NCBI GenBank assembly: GCA_900318245.1
Contig: ONJT01000001.1
Location: forward strand, 62,001-126,000
Source: an uncultured Bacteroidales bacterium
Lineage (GTDB): Bacteria; Bacteroidota; Bacteroidia; Bacteroidales; Paludibacteraceae
Direction: 5' to 3'
DNA length: 64,000 nucleotides
Under the pieces are notes generated by a model, which was not told where the DNA came from, searched no databases, and was given only the letters and a program-made list of their open reading frames with translations. Made by a program: the position numbers and the translations under genes. Shown piece after piece: positions 41,476 to 50,000 of this stretch. The stretch's first letter is position 1; each line of letters opens with the position of its first letter.

Positions 41476-42828
41476 ATGATAGACAGAAACATCGACAAAA
41501 TCATTGAAAATCACTACGCTAACAATAAATCGGCATTACTGTTAACCGGTGCAAGGCAAGTAGGTAAGACAATTGCCTTCCGCAGGTATGCCGAGAAAAT
41601 GGAAATGAAGTTGGTGGAGATCAATTTCCATGAGGACCAGTTGGCAAAGAACATCTTCATCGGTGCACAGAATGCACAGGAGGTGTTGCTGCGTATCAGT
41701 GCGCATACCCGTACGCGTTTGATACCAGGCAAGACGCTGATCTTCTTCGATGAGATACAGAAATATGCGGATGTGGTGACGTGGGTGAAGTTCTTGGTCG
41801 ATGAAGGCAGTTACCGATATGCGTTGAGCGGAAGTCTATTGGGGGTGGAGTTGCAAGACATACGCAGTATGCCGGTGGGGTCGCTGGATATCCAGGATGT
41901 GTACCCGTTGACGCTGGAGGAGTTTGCGAGAGCAATAGGCGTGAGTGATGCGATATTGGGTTCGATACGAGAAGCATGGGAGCAGCGTAAGCCGGTGGAT
42001 GAGGTGGTGCATGCGAGTATGATGCGTGTGGTGAGTCTGTATCTGTTGGTAGGAGGTATGCCGGCAGCGGTGCAGACGTATATCGACACGAACGACATGC
42101 AAGCGGTGCGAGGAAAACAAGAAGAGATACTGAAGTTGTACCACTGGGACATTGCGCAGTACGATCCGGATAACAAGTTGTACCTGAACGAGATCTTCGA
42201 TCTGATACCGACAGAGCTGAACGCGAAGAACAAGCGGTTTATCTTGAAGGATCTGAACGAACATCGGATGTTTGCGCGTCATGAGAACGGGTTCATATGG
42301 CTGAAGGATGCTGGAGTGGCGTTGCCGACATACAACGTAGAGGAGCCGCGAGTGCCGCTGAAACTGAGTGAGCTACGGAACCTGTTTAAGTTATTCCAGA
42401 ACGATGTGGGTCTTCTGGCAGCGCAATATGCACAGGAGATAGCGATGCAGATCCTGACGGGGGACGTGAACATCAACTACGGTGCGATATACGAGAATTT
42501 TGTGGCGCAGGAGCTGCAAGCGCATGGATGGACGTTGCGGTATTTCAACAGCAAGAAGCAGGGAGAGGTGGATTTTGTGATTGAGGAGGGAACGAAGGTG
42601 CTGCCGATAGAGGTGAAGTCCGGCAAGGATTATCAGCGTCATTCGGCTTTGACGAATCTGCTGACGAACAAAGAATACAAAATCACGGAGGCGTTGGTGC
42701 TTAACAACGAGAACGTGAAGTATAAAGGAAACGTGCTGTATGTGCCGATATACATGACGATGCTCGTGGAGAAGATGCGCGTGGTAGGCGAGACGAAGTA
42801 CGTATTGGATATGGAGGGGTTGAAGTGA
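41476..42828 (+). CDS. AAA-type ATPase with C-terminal DUF4143 domain
   Basis: 450 residues from ATG 41476. Walker A GARQVGKT near 25-32, Walker B LIFFDEIQK near 92-100, SGSLLG near 121 as sensor, and a DUF4143 C-terminal region with NYGAIYENFVAQEL near 335-348 and EVDFVIEEG...PIEVKSGKDY near 367-386, a nuclease-like EVK arrangement. Such ATPases are common in Bacteroidales genomes and are of unknown function. The gene has its own promoter and lies between two glycan genes, so it is likely an insertion. Confidence 0.88.
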   Translation: MIDRNIDKIIENHYANNKSALLLTGARQVGKTIAFRRYAEKMEMKLVEINFHEDQLAKNIFIGAQNAQEVLLRISAHTRTRLIPGKTLIFFDEIQKYADVVTWVKFLVDEGSYRYALSGSLLGVELQDIRSMPVGSLDIQDVYPLTLEEFARAIGVSDAILGSIREAWEQRKPVDEVVHASMMRVVSLYLLVGGMPAAVQTYIDTNDMQAVRGKQEEILKLYHWDIAQYDPDNKLYLNEIFDLIPTELNAKNKRFILKDLNEHRMFARHENGFIWLKDAGVALPTYNVEEPRVPLKLSELRNLFKLFQNDVGLLAAQYAQEIAMQILTGDVNINYGAIYENFVAQELQAHGWTLRYFNSKKQGEVDFVIEEGTKVLPIEVKSGKDYQRHSALTNLLTNKEYKITEALVLNNENVKYKGNVLYVPIYMTMLVEKMRVVGETKYVLDMEGLK

Positions 42829-42897
42829 TTGGATTGGAAGGGAACCGCCGATAAACGGAGGAGCGGATTTATACATTAGTGAATAAATAGAAAGAAA

Positions 42898-44322
42898 ATG
42901 AATATATCGATTTTTGGATTAGGGTATGTCGGATGCGTGGGAGCTGCGTGTCTGGCGAAATTAGGACATCGGGTAGTCGGTGTCGATGTGAATGAAAACA
43001 AAGTAAGGCTGATCAACGAGGGTAAGCCGACGATCATCGAAGAAGGGATTGCCGAATTATGCGCCGAAGCTCATGCGAAAGGGTTGATGAGCGCGACGAT
43101 GGATGTACGGGAAGCGGTTCATGCTACCGATGTTTCCTTTATTGTGGTCGGTACGCCGAGTTCGAAGGAAGGGCACCTCAACTTGGGTTATATCTTCACT
43201 GTCGCCAAACAAATAGGCGAAGCGTTGAAGGATAAACCCAAAGATAATGGTGAATGGTTAATGGTTAATGGTGAATGTAAATCCAGCCTGCGGCATATTG
43301 TGGCGATTCGATCGACGGTGCTGCCGGGAACGAATGAGAAAGTGGGGGAGATCATAGCTCAGGCGAGTGGGTTGGTTCGAGGAAAAGACTTTACCATCGT
43401 CAGCAATCCGGAGTTCCTGCGCGAAGGGACGTCGGTGAAGGATTATTTTAACCCGCCATTGACGCTAGTGGGCACCGACATGCCGGAAGCAGAGGCTGTG
43501 TTCCGGGAGATATACAAGGGCATCGAGGCGGAGTTTATCTGCACCGATATCCGCGTGGCAGAGATGATGAAATACGTGAACAACACCTATCACGCGCTGA
43601 AGATTGTGTTCGGCAACGAGGTGGGGAACATCTGCAAAGAACTCAACATCGATAGCCACAAAGTGATGGAGATATTTTGCAAAGACAAGCAGCTGAATAT
43701 CAGTCCGTATTACTTCAAGCCGGGGTTTGCGTACGGTGGTTCGTGTCTGCCGAAAGACATGAAGGCGTTGAAGACGCTGGCGCATGACCATTACGTGGAA
43801 GTGCCTGTGATTGAGGCGATTGGCGAGTCGAACGAGTTGCAGAAGAAACGTGCCGTACAACTGATCATGGCGCAAGGACAACGCAAAGTGGGTATCTTAG
43901 GATTGTCTTTCAAAGCCGGAACAGACGACCTGCGTTGTTCGCCTATCGTGGATGTGGTCGAGAGTCTCTTAGGCAAGGGATTTGAGATTCGTATCTATGA
44001 TAAGAACGTCAAAGTGAGCGAGTTGACAGGTACGAACAAGGATTTTATCCTGGCGAAGATACCACATCTGCAGCATTTTGTGACGGACGACCTGGAGGCT
44101 GTGTGCCGTGAGAGCGCCGTGCTGGTGGTGACGAACAAAGAGGCGGAGTTTGCGGATGTGCTGGGTCGCTGGCCGGGTAAGACGGTGGTGGATCTGGTGC
44201 GGCAGTGGAAGGAAGTCGACTACGATGGGCGATATGAAGGACTGTCGTGGGGGGACATCAACGCCAATCGGGACGGACAGTCGTCTGACGTCAAGCGCGA
44301 TTTCCGGCAGACGGAGTTTTAA
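42898..44322 (+). CDS. UDP-glucose/GDP-mannose-type 6-dehydrogenase
   Basis: 474 residues. N-terminal Rossmann motif FGLGYVGCVGAACLA, a middle domain with the catalytic cysteine in YGGSCLPKDMKAL (about residue 282), and a C-terminal UDP/GDP-binding domain with LSFKAGTDDLR near 339-349. It oxidises a nucleotide hexose to the uronic acid, through two NAD-dependent steps. The sequence CLPKDMKAL is closer to GDP-mannose dehydrogenase (AlgD); substrate cannot be settled. Residues about 117-128 (DNGEWLMVNGEC) come from an in-frame TTAATGG repeat. Confidence 0.9.
   Translation: MNISIFGLGYVGCVGAACLAKLGHRVVGVDVNENKVRLINEGKPTIIEEGIAELCAEAHAKGLMSATMDVREAVHATDVSFIVVGTPSSKEGHLNLGYIFTVAKQIGEALKDKPKDNGEWLMVNGECKSSLRHIVAIRSTVLPGTNEKVGEIIAQASGLVRGKDFTIVSNPEFLREGTSVKDYFNPPLTLVGTDMPEAEAVFREIYKGIEAEFICTDIRVAEMMKYVNNTYHALKIVFGNEVGNICKELNIDSHKVMEIFCKDKQLNISPYYFKPGFAYGGSCLPKDMKALKTLAHDHYVEVPVIEAIGESNELQKKRAVQLIMAQGQRKVGILGLSFKAGTDDLRCSPIVDVVESLLGKGFEIRIYDKNVKVSELTGTNKDFILAKIPHLQHFVTDDLEAVCRESAVLVVTNKEAEFADVLGRWPGKTVVDLVRQWKEVDYDGRYEGLSWGDINANRDGQSSDVKRDFRQTEF
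43246..43277 (+). repeat. In-frame AATGGTGAATGGTTA-type repeat in the dehydrogenase
   Basis: The units AATGGTGAATGG, TTAATGGTTAATGG and TGAATG form about 32 bases of low-complexity sequence, inserted in a loop where dehydrogenases of this family vary in length; the frame is kept. Confidence 0.65.
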
Positions 44323-44329
44323 AGGATTT

Positions 44330-44361
44330 AAAGTGGTCGATTTTGACCACTTTGAATTTTT
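44330..44361 (+). terminator. Rho-independent terminator of the dehydrogenase
   Basis: AAAGTGGTC, loop GATTTT, GACCACTTT: a perfect nine-pair stem followed by GAATTTTT. Confidence 0.85.
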
Positions 44362-44362
44362 G

Positions 44363-44997
44363 GGTTAGTCAAAAATGGCCAATATGGACCAAAAGATTGA
44401 GTTAAAGGAAAACGATAAGGAAAACATGTTGCACGAAAATAACATCGAAAACAGTTTTATTCTAGGTAACCAAAAATTATAAAGAAAATAACGCTATGGA
44501 TGAATGATTAGGATACGGACGGGACGTCCCACATATAATTGCTGATAAGTTTACTTGTAAACGAATTTCCAGATAACCTTCTCATCAATTCTATGTATGA
44601 TATGGATATCATCAGTATCCTTTCCCATTCAACCCATAGCGGCAAAAATATCAAAAATAGATTTATACTTGCTTTGGGTTTGTCACACATTGTCAACAAT
44701 CACTAATAATTACCGACAAAATATAGTTGATAGTGTGGATGTGGTGTTGATTGGACATTCGAAGACTTTCGTGTTGTATAATGAGAAGACGCTTGAGCCG
44801 TTTTTGAAGTGGGTGGCTTTGGCGTAATAGATTTTTGGCAGAGGTTTTGGCTATCTTCGATGGGATATTGGATGAGGTTTAAATGAGAATAAAGAATGGT
44901 TTTTTACGTCTAAAATAAGTTGATTATAAGAAAAAAGTATAAATTCAAGGCAAAAATGTGATAAATTTGAAGAAAAATTAAAAAAAATCAAATTTTA
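44363..44997. other. Intergenic region with repeat and gene remnants
   Basis: About 640 bases without a convincing gene. It starts with a 20-base sequence identical to 9741-9760 (GGTTAGTCAAAAATGGCCAA), contains GGTAACCAAAAATTATA (the tail motif of the structured elements, near 44467), and ends in a very AT-rich stretch before the next promoter. Short frames on both strands look like decayed gene pieces. Confidence 0.5.
44726..44827 (+). pseudogene. Possible C-terminal remnant of an enzyme gene
   Basis: An open stretch ends VVLIGHSKTFV, then LEPFLKWV. The GH-SK and F-L-W pattern looks like the C-terminus of a polysaccharide-deacetylase-like protein, but the upstream part is missing. Alternative: chance open frame. 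Confidence 0.3.
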
Positions 44998-45029
44998 TTT
45001 GCATAGGTCAAAAAAAAGTAGTACCTTTG
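44998..45029 (+). promoter_or_regulatory. Promoter of the M42 peptidase / radical SAM operon
   Basis: TTTG at 44998-45001, 20-base spacer, TACCTTTG at 45022-45029. The ATG at 45045 is only 16 bases further, so the leader is very short. Confidence 0.75.
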
Positions 45030-45044
45030 CACGGCTTTCCTAAT

Positions 45045-46148
45045 ATGGGGTATAATACACTAAATATTGCACTTCTGGAAGAATTCATGCAAAAAGGCTC
45101 AATATCCGGACAAGAGTCTGGTATCATTGAGTTATATAAGAATGCAATTTCAACGTATGTCGAGGACGATATCGAAATCGACGTGTTAGGGAATTGCATT
45201 TCGTATATAAAAGCCAATACATGTACTGAAGAAAAACTCGAGCCTCGAAAAATTTTGCTTGTCGCTCATGCTGATGAAGTGGGTTTGATGGTATCTCATA
45301 TTGATGAGAATGGATATCTATATTTTCAGGAGAGTGGGGCTGTTGATTCGCAGATACTGCAAGGTGTTGAGGTCGATATAGAGGGAAAGGAAGGCAAGTG
45401 GATACGAGGAGTGATTGGTAAAAAGCCAATTCATTTTCAAAAAAAGCAATGTGAGGGGAATGAGAATAAAACAGAGGATTTGTGGATAGACATTGCAGCA
45501 GCTGAGATCAAGGACGATAATGGAAATACAGTTACTACAGCAAAAGCATGGGCGGAGGACCATGTTGAGTTAGGAACTCAAGTCGTATTTTATCGTCATA
45601 TGGAGGAAAGTAAACAAGAGGGAGTGTATAATGGCGCCGGGTTTGATGACAAAATAGGATTGTACATCTTGGTGGAACTTGCAAAGAGATTGAAGGGCAA
45701 GGTACTGAATTCGGATATATATCTTGTTGCTTCTACTCAAGAGGAATTAGGAGGAAGAGGCGCTAGCGTCGCTGCAGCAAAAATTAAACCAGATGAATGC
45801 ATTGTAGTTGATGTAACTCATGCTACTGATTATCCAACAGTATCAATTGAACAATACGGGGATATTAAATTAGGAGGAGGACCGGTGCTGTTCTCCGGAC
45901 CTAATATTAATAGAGAAATATACCAAAAATTGCAAAACAATGCGGGGAAGGTCAAATATCAAAAGGAACCATTGGCGAAGCCTACCGGCACTGATGCAAA
46001 TGCGATACAGATTACGGGAGAGGGGATTGCTACAGCGGTAGTTGGTATCCCGTGTAGATATATGCATACGCCTAATGAGCGAATATCTATGAATGATGTA
46101 GAAAAAGCTATTGATATATTAGAGGCATATATTACAAAGAATGACTAA
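45045..46148 (+). CDS. M42-family metallo-aminopeptidase
   Basis: 367 residues from ATG 45045. Metal-binding and catalytic residues of the M42/M28 clan are visible: VAHADEVGLMV near 79-89 (first His and Asp), GFDDKIGL near 201-208 (bridging Asp), STQEELGGRGA near 229-239 (catalytic and metal Glu), VDVTHATD near 254-261, and a C-terminal RYMHTPNE (last His). These enzymes trim N-terminal residues from peptides. It shares the promoter and strand with a tiny peptide gene 25 bases later and a radical SAM maturase, so it may process the modified peptide. A housekeeping role is the alternative. Confidence 0.88.
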   Translation: MGYNTLNIALLEEFMQKGSISGQESGIIELYKNAISTYVEDDIEIDVLGNCISYIKANTCTEEKLEPRKILLVAHADEVGLMVSHIDENGYLYFQESGAVDSQILQGVEVDIEGKEGKWIRGVIGKKPIHFQKKQCEGNENKTEDLWIDIAAAEIKDDNGNTVTTAKAWAEDHVELGTQVVFYRHMEESKQEGVYNGAGFDDKIGLYILVELAKRLKGKVLNSDIYLVASTQEELGGRGASVAAAKIKPDECIVVDVTHATDYPTVSIEQYGDIKLGGGPVLFSGPNINREIYQKLQNNAGKVKYQKEPLAKPTGTDANAIQITGEGIATAVVGIPCRYMHTPNERISMNDVEKAIDILEAYITKND

Positions 46149-46173
46149 ATATTAAATCGAAATTGGACTTGTT

Positions 46174-46284
46174 ATGAAAAAAGAATTTGTAGTTTCTTTT
46201 GAATGGGAAACTGAAACGTCAGACTACACCGGACGTGTTGGCGCAATGTATTGCTTTAAACATTGTGACGTAAATCAAAACTGA
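46174..46284 (+). CDS. Candidate RiPP precursor peptide
   Basis: 36 residues: a leader-like first half with alternating hydrophobic residues (KEFVVSFEWETET), a Gly-containing middle, and a Cys-containing end MYCFKHCDVNQN with C27 and C31. It lies 25 bases after the M42 gene and about 100 bases before a radical SAM/SPASM gene whose N-terminus resembles a RiPP recognition element. A hairpin at 46332-46363 separates the two, a common way to make more precursor than enzyme. A second small frame, 46303-46413, begins MDCSLQG but overlaps the hairpin and the maturase start and is less likely. Confidence 0.6.
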   Translation: MKKEFVVSFEWETETSDYTGRVGAMYCFKHCDVNQN

Positions 46285-46331
46285 TTTTGCGGGGCATGTT
46301 CTATGGACTGCTCGTTGCAAGGTGTGAGAGG

Positions 46332-46363
46332 AAGTGTTCCGGGTGTAGAGTCCTGGAACACTT
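46332..46363 (+). promoter_or_regulatory. Hairpin between precursor peptide and maturase
   Basis: AAGTGTTCCGGG and TCCTGGAACACTT form about 11-12 pairs with one G-U and a seven-base loop. No T-run follows, so it is more likely an RNA-stability or partial-attenuation structure than a full terminator. Confidence 0.65.
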
Positions 46364-46387
46364 CGTTGTTCAAAGAAGTTGATATTA

Positions 46388-47728
46388 ATGAAAGAAAGAG
46401 ACTCGTTGAGTAGTACCGACGTACTGCACTTTCCTGTCAATATTGTATGTAAACAATGTGATGACAGATGGATAGTCGTTTCTCCGGAAACGGCTAATTG
46501 GATTGTGTTGGAATCGGAAAGGCAAGAGATTTTATTGAATAGATTGATAACGGGACAAACCGTAGGAGATGTGTATGCGGAAGCAGAGCGTAGCGGTATG
46601 ATACCAGAATATAAGCGTTTGTTGGCTGCCATATCAGTTAGAAAATTTGCGAATGTAGATGGTGTTCCAGCAGTAGATGCAATACAAGATTTTGATACCC
46701 TCAACGTCTATTTGACGAATGCATGTAATTTGCGTTGTAGGCATTGCTTCGTTAAAGCTGGGAAGGCATTGGCAAACGAACTGACTGAAAGTGAGTGGTG
46801 TGCTGTTTTACAAGATTTCCATTCGTTGGGTGGAAGAACAATCACTATTACAGGTGGTGAGCCAACTTTTAGACATGACTTTGCTTCAATAGTTCGAAGA
46901 GCACATACAATCGGTCTAAATGTCACTGTCTTGACAAACGGAATATTGTGGAATGCAGAGATGATTTCTGCACTTGCTCCATATATATCGGAGGTACAAA
47001 TCAGTTTGGACGGAGTGGATGAAAAGAAGAATGCTGAAATTCGCGGTGAAGGCTTCTTTGAAAAGATAAAGAAAACGATCATTGCTTTTGCAAACGCAGG
47101 AGTACATACATCAGTGTCCACTACTTTTACCTTAGAGACAATGGATGAAAATACTGCTGAGAAATATCAAAATCTCATTGTTTCAATAAATAAGGAGTCT
47201 GATGCACCGGTGCATTTTAAGCTAAGCACCAAAATCCTTCCAGGACGGGACATAAGTTATACGGCAGAACAGAATGAGCGCTATTTGAAGGAAATTAATA
47301 GAATTCAAGGTATGGTTAACACGGTGAATACCTATGATTTCTTTATGGAAAATCATTCTCCAAATACAATCATAAAAAATTGTGGATATGGTGGGCTTTC
47401 CGTAAGGGCAGATGGAGAAGTGTTCTTCTGTAACCGAATATTAGATTTGGATAGTTGTGGAAATATTCGAGACAACGCACTTGAATATTTTATCCGGCAA
47501 GGGAAACTTGCATATGAGAAGACCGATGTTAATCATATGCAGCCGTGTAAAGATTGCTATCTAAAATATTTCTGCGGAGGAGGATGTAGAATCGATGAAT
47601 GTAATTTCAAAGGCAAACTTCATGATTCATGTGGAGAACTGCGGAATGTGACATGTACACCAGAGAAAAAGCAGCGGTTGCTGCGTAAGATGATGGATAG
47701 TTATCTGTATAAATATCATTTTAAATGA
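46388..47728 (+). CDS. Radical SAM/SPASM peptide maturase
   Basis: 446 residues from ATG 46388. Residues 15-85 look like a PqqD-type RiPP recognition element (VSPETANWIVLES, then a helix and strand). The radical SAM motif CNLRCRHC gives C113, C117 and C120; GGEPTF follows near 158. The C-terminal SPASM region has C387, C390, C396, C400 and C405 plus later Cys, enough for auxiliary iron-sulfur clusters. Enzymes of this build install thioether, C-C or other cross-links in short peptides. The stop overlaps the next ATG, so it is translationally coupled to the helicase. Confidence 0.9.
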   Translation: MKERDSLSSTDVLHFPVNIVCKQCDDRWIVVSPETANWIVLESERQEILLNRLITGQTVGDVYAEAERSGMIPEYKRLLAAISVRKFANVDGVPAVDAIQDFDTLNVYLTNACNLRCRHCFVKAGKALANELTESEWCAVLQDFHSLGGRTITITGGEPTFRHDFASIVRRAHTIGLNVTVLTNGILWNAEMISALAPYISEVQISLDGVDEKKNAEIRGEGFFEKIKKTIIAFANAGVHTSVSTTFTLETMDENTAEKYQNLIVSINKESDAPVHFKLSTKILPGRDISYTAEQNERYLKEINRIQGMVNTVNTYDFFMENHSPNTIIKNCGYGGLSVRADGEVFFCNRILDLDSCGNIRDNALEYFIRQGKLAYEKTDVNHMQPCKDCYLKYFCGGGCRIDECNFKGKLHDSCGELRNVTCTPEKKQRLLRKMMDSYLYKYHFK

Positions 47729-49986
47729 CCAATTACAGATTAATATGCATATACGAGAAAAATCCTATAGCACATCGTGTGCGTATAGAGGTTAATTATG
47801 ATACCAAAGGAAAAACATTGGCTCCATTCTTGCGGAAGGTGTCCATGTCCGATATGATAGGCCATGTAGTGTCGGAGTGTTGTGGCTTATATCAATTAAT
47901 GGAGCATAGTGGTTTAACACAACAGCCGTTCTATTTACCTCAAATCATACTAATTAATCCCCAAGTAGTAGATTTCCTAGCTAACTATCCATATCAATAT
48001 ATACAATCAAGTAAAGGGAATAGCCTGAAAAGAGGACGCGTTGCGATGTCACATCCTGTCCAACGAGTAATCCCTATCGGAAAATTGTTAGGGGGAGAAT
48101 TGTATATTTCAAATCTAAATGGTATATATTTTGATTGTGCAGTCCGTTTTCGTTATGCAGGAGCCTTTCGTGAATTCTATCCTCAATATATTAATTTGCC
48201 ATATGCAACGATAGATAATGAGTTGTATATGCGCGACCAATTAGAAGAAGAAAGGTGGTTGAGCACCTTAGAATCTTTATATGAACCACATCAGGGAGTA
48301 ATAAGGCTTAAACATACGGAAATAGAGAAACTTCAAATATATATAGAAAACGGCTGGCACGTATATGTGCAACGCACATCTCAGACAAGATCCCGGGTCT
48401 ATGCTCATCAGAATACAACCGGTATAGTATGGTTTTCTACTCAAGAAAATGCAGCGAATGATGAAATAACAGAGGCACTATTAGATGCTTATATCCATCA
48501 TCGTAATTATCAACAGGTGGGGGATAAAATAGTGCTTTGTAATAATAGGGATATTGAGAAGGTCGGGGATAAAGATGTGCTTGCATGTTGGCAAATACCG
48601 GAGCATACAAGAAATTTATATGATACGGTTCGTCTAACAGAACAAGAGGAGTCGGATTATATGAATAATGTGAGGAAGCAAATAGAAGTAAGTTTGTTTC
48701 CATATCAAGAAAAAGGAGTGGTATGGCTGGAAGAACAACGCCGGAATGGCCGTGGATGTATGCTTGCAGATGAAATGGGATTGGGAAAGACATTACAAGT
48801 TATTGCATATCTCACATCACGTCCGGCATCTGTTCATCATTTAATAGTAGTACCTTCTTCGTTAGTTTTTAACTGGAGAAATGAAATACAAAGGTTTGCT
48901 CCCCAGCTACAAGATCAGGTAACGATAGCCAGCTATGATATAATTCGGCTACATATAGATGAATACTCGAAAGAATCATATGATACAATCGTTGTGGATG
49001 AAGTCCAAATGATTAAGAATAGTGATACACAACGCTATGCTGCCATCACACAGCTAAAGGGTTCGCAAAAAATATTTCTATCAGGAACTCCGATAGAAAA
49101 TTCGATTGATGAATTGTGGGCACAATTTATGGTCTTGATGCCAGAACTGAAAAACATGTATTCTTATGTCCGTTCTCTTGGTATATCCTCGTCACAGGAG
49201 GAATATGTTAAGTTGTCGGCCAAATTGCTGAAGCCATTTATCCTACGTAGGACGAAATCAGAAGTGATGCTTGAACTTCCAGACAAAACAGAAGAGGTGG
49301 TATATGTGGATTTGTCTCCTACTGAAAGACAGATTTATACCAATCTACATTCTATTATTTCTCGAGCTTTGTCAACAGGATTAACCGGGAGAATCAATAG
49401 TCTGGTATTGGAAGGTTTATTGCGATTACGCCAAGCATGTGTGTCTGTAAATATGCTGCCGGTTTCTCTGCGTAGAGAAAAGAAAGTAGAGAGCAGTAAA
49501 TTGGAATTGGTAAGAAGCTACATTAAACAGGCACAATCATCTAATAAAAAAACAATTGTTTTCTCTCAGTTTGTCCGTGCATTAAAAGAATTGGAGACCC
49601 TATTAAAGGAAGATAAGGTTGAATATTCTGCACTGTATGGAGAAACACATGATAGGGAGTCTGTCGTCAGTTTATTTAAGAAGAGTAAGGGAATACCGGT
49701 CATGCTTATGAGCCTGAAAGCCGGTGGGGTTGGCTTGAATTTGACGGAGGCGGATTCGGTTATATTATTAGATGATTGGTGGAATCCAGCGGTGGAAGAT
49801 CAAGCGATAGCACGTGCGCATAGAATAGGACAAAAGAAAAATGTGTTAGTACTTCGCTTGGTATGTAAAGATACGGTAGAAGAGAAGATCCTGCAGTTAC
49901 AAGAGAAAAAACGCCTAACGGTAGATCTCTTTAATAAAACAAGCGCTTCTCTATCTATTAGTGAAATTAAGGAATTGTTATCATAA
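47725..49986 (+). CDS. SNF2-family helicase
   Basis: 753 residues. The N-terminal 300 residues are not recognised. From about 330 come the SNF2 motifs: ADEMGLGKT (A348-T356, Walker A), PSSLVFNW near 375, VVDEVQ (423-428, DEVQ box), SGTPIENS near 452, and in the second lobe VFSQF near 613, LMSLKAGGVGLNL near 660 and RAHRIGQ near 695. SNF2 proteins move along or remodel DNA and are frequent in phage-defence loci. It overlaps the radical SAM gene by four bases and the deaminase gene follows 14 bases later. Confidence 0.92.
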   Translation: MTNYRLICIYEKNPIAHRVRIEVNYDTKGKTLAPFLRKVSMSDMIGHVVSECCGLYQLMEHSGLTQQPFYLPQIILINPQVVDFLANYPYQYIQSSKGNSLKRGRVAMSHPVQRVIPIGKLLGGELYISNLNGIYFDCAVRFRYAGAFREFYPQYINLPYATIDNELYMRDQLEEERWLSTLESLYEPHQGVIRLKHTEIEKLQIYIENGWHVYVQRTSQTRSRVYAHQNTTGIVWFSTQENAANDEITEALLDAYIHHRNYQQVGDKIVLCNNRDIEKVGDKDVLACWQIPEHTRNLYDTVRLTEQEESDYMNNVRKQIEVSLFPYQEKGVVWLEEQRRNGRGCMLADEMGLGKTLQVIAYLTSRPASVHHLIVVPSSLVFNWRNEIQRFAPQLQDQVTIASYDIIRLHIDEYSKESYDTIVVDEVQMIKNSDTQRYAAITQLKGSQKIFLSGTPIENSIDELWAQFMVLMPELKNMYSYVRSLGISSSQEEYVKLSAKLLKPFILRRTKSEVMLELPDKTEEVVYVDLSPTERQIYTNLHSIISRALSTGLTGRINSLVLEGLLRLRQACVSVNMLPVSLRREKKVESSKLELVRSYIKQAQSSNKKTIVFSQFVRALKELETLLKEDKVEYSALYGETHDRESVVSLFKKSKGIPVMLMSLKAGGVGLNLTEADSVILLDDWWNPAVEDQAIARAHRIGQKKNVLVLRLVCKDTVEEKILQLQEKKRLTVDLFNKTSASLSISEIKELLS

Positions 49987-50000
49987 ATCAACATAAAGCT

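Noticed and set aside
44508..44699. 63-residue minus-strand frame in the 44-45 kb gap
   Set aside because: No motif, no promoter; another minus frame over the same DNA looks equally protein-like, so the region is probably decayed.
46303..46413. Second small frame (36 residues) between precursor and maturase
   Set aside because: Overlaps the hairpin and the start of the maturase; kept only as a remark because nothing supports its translation.
46219..46704. 161-residue minus-strand frame over the precursor/maturase junction
   Set aside because: Crosses the start of the radical SAM gene; no ribosome site or promoter on that strand; no motif.
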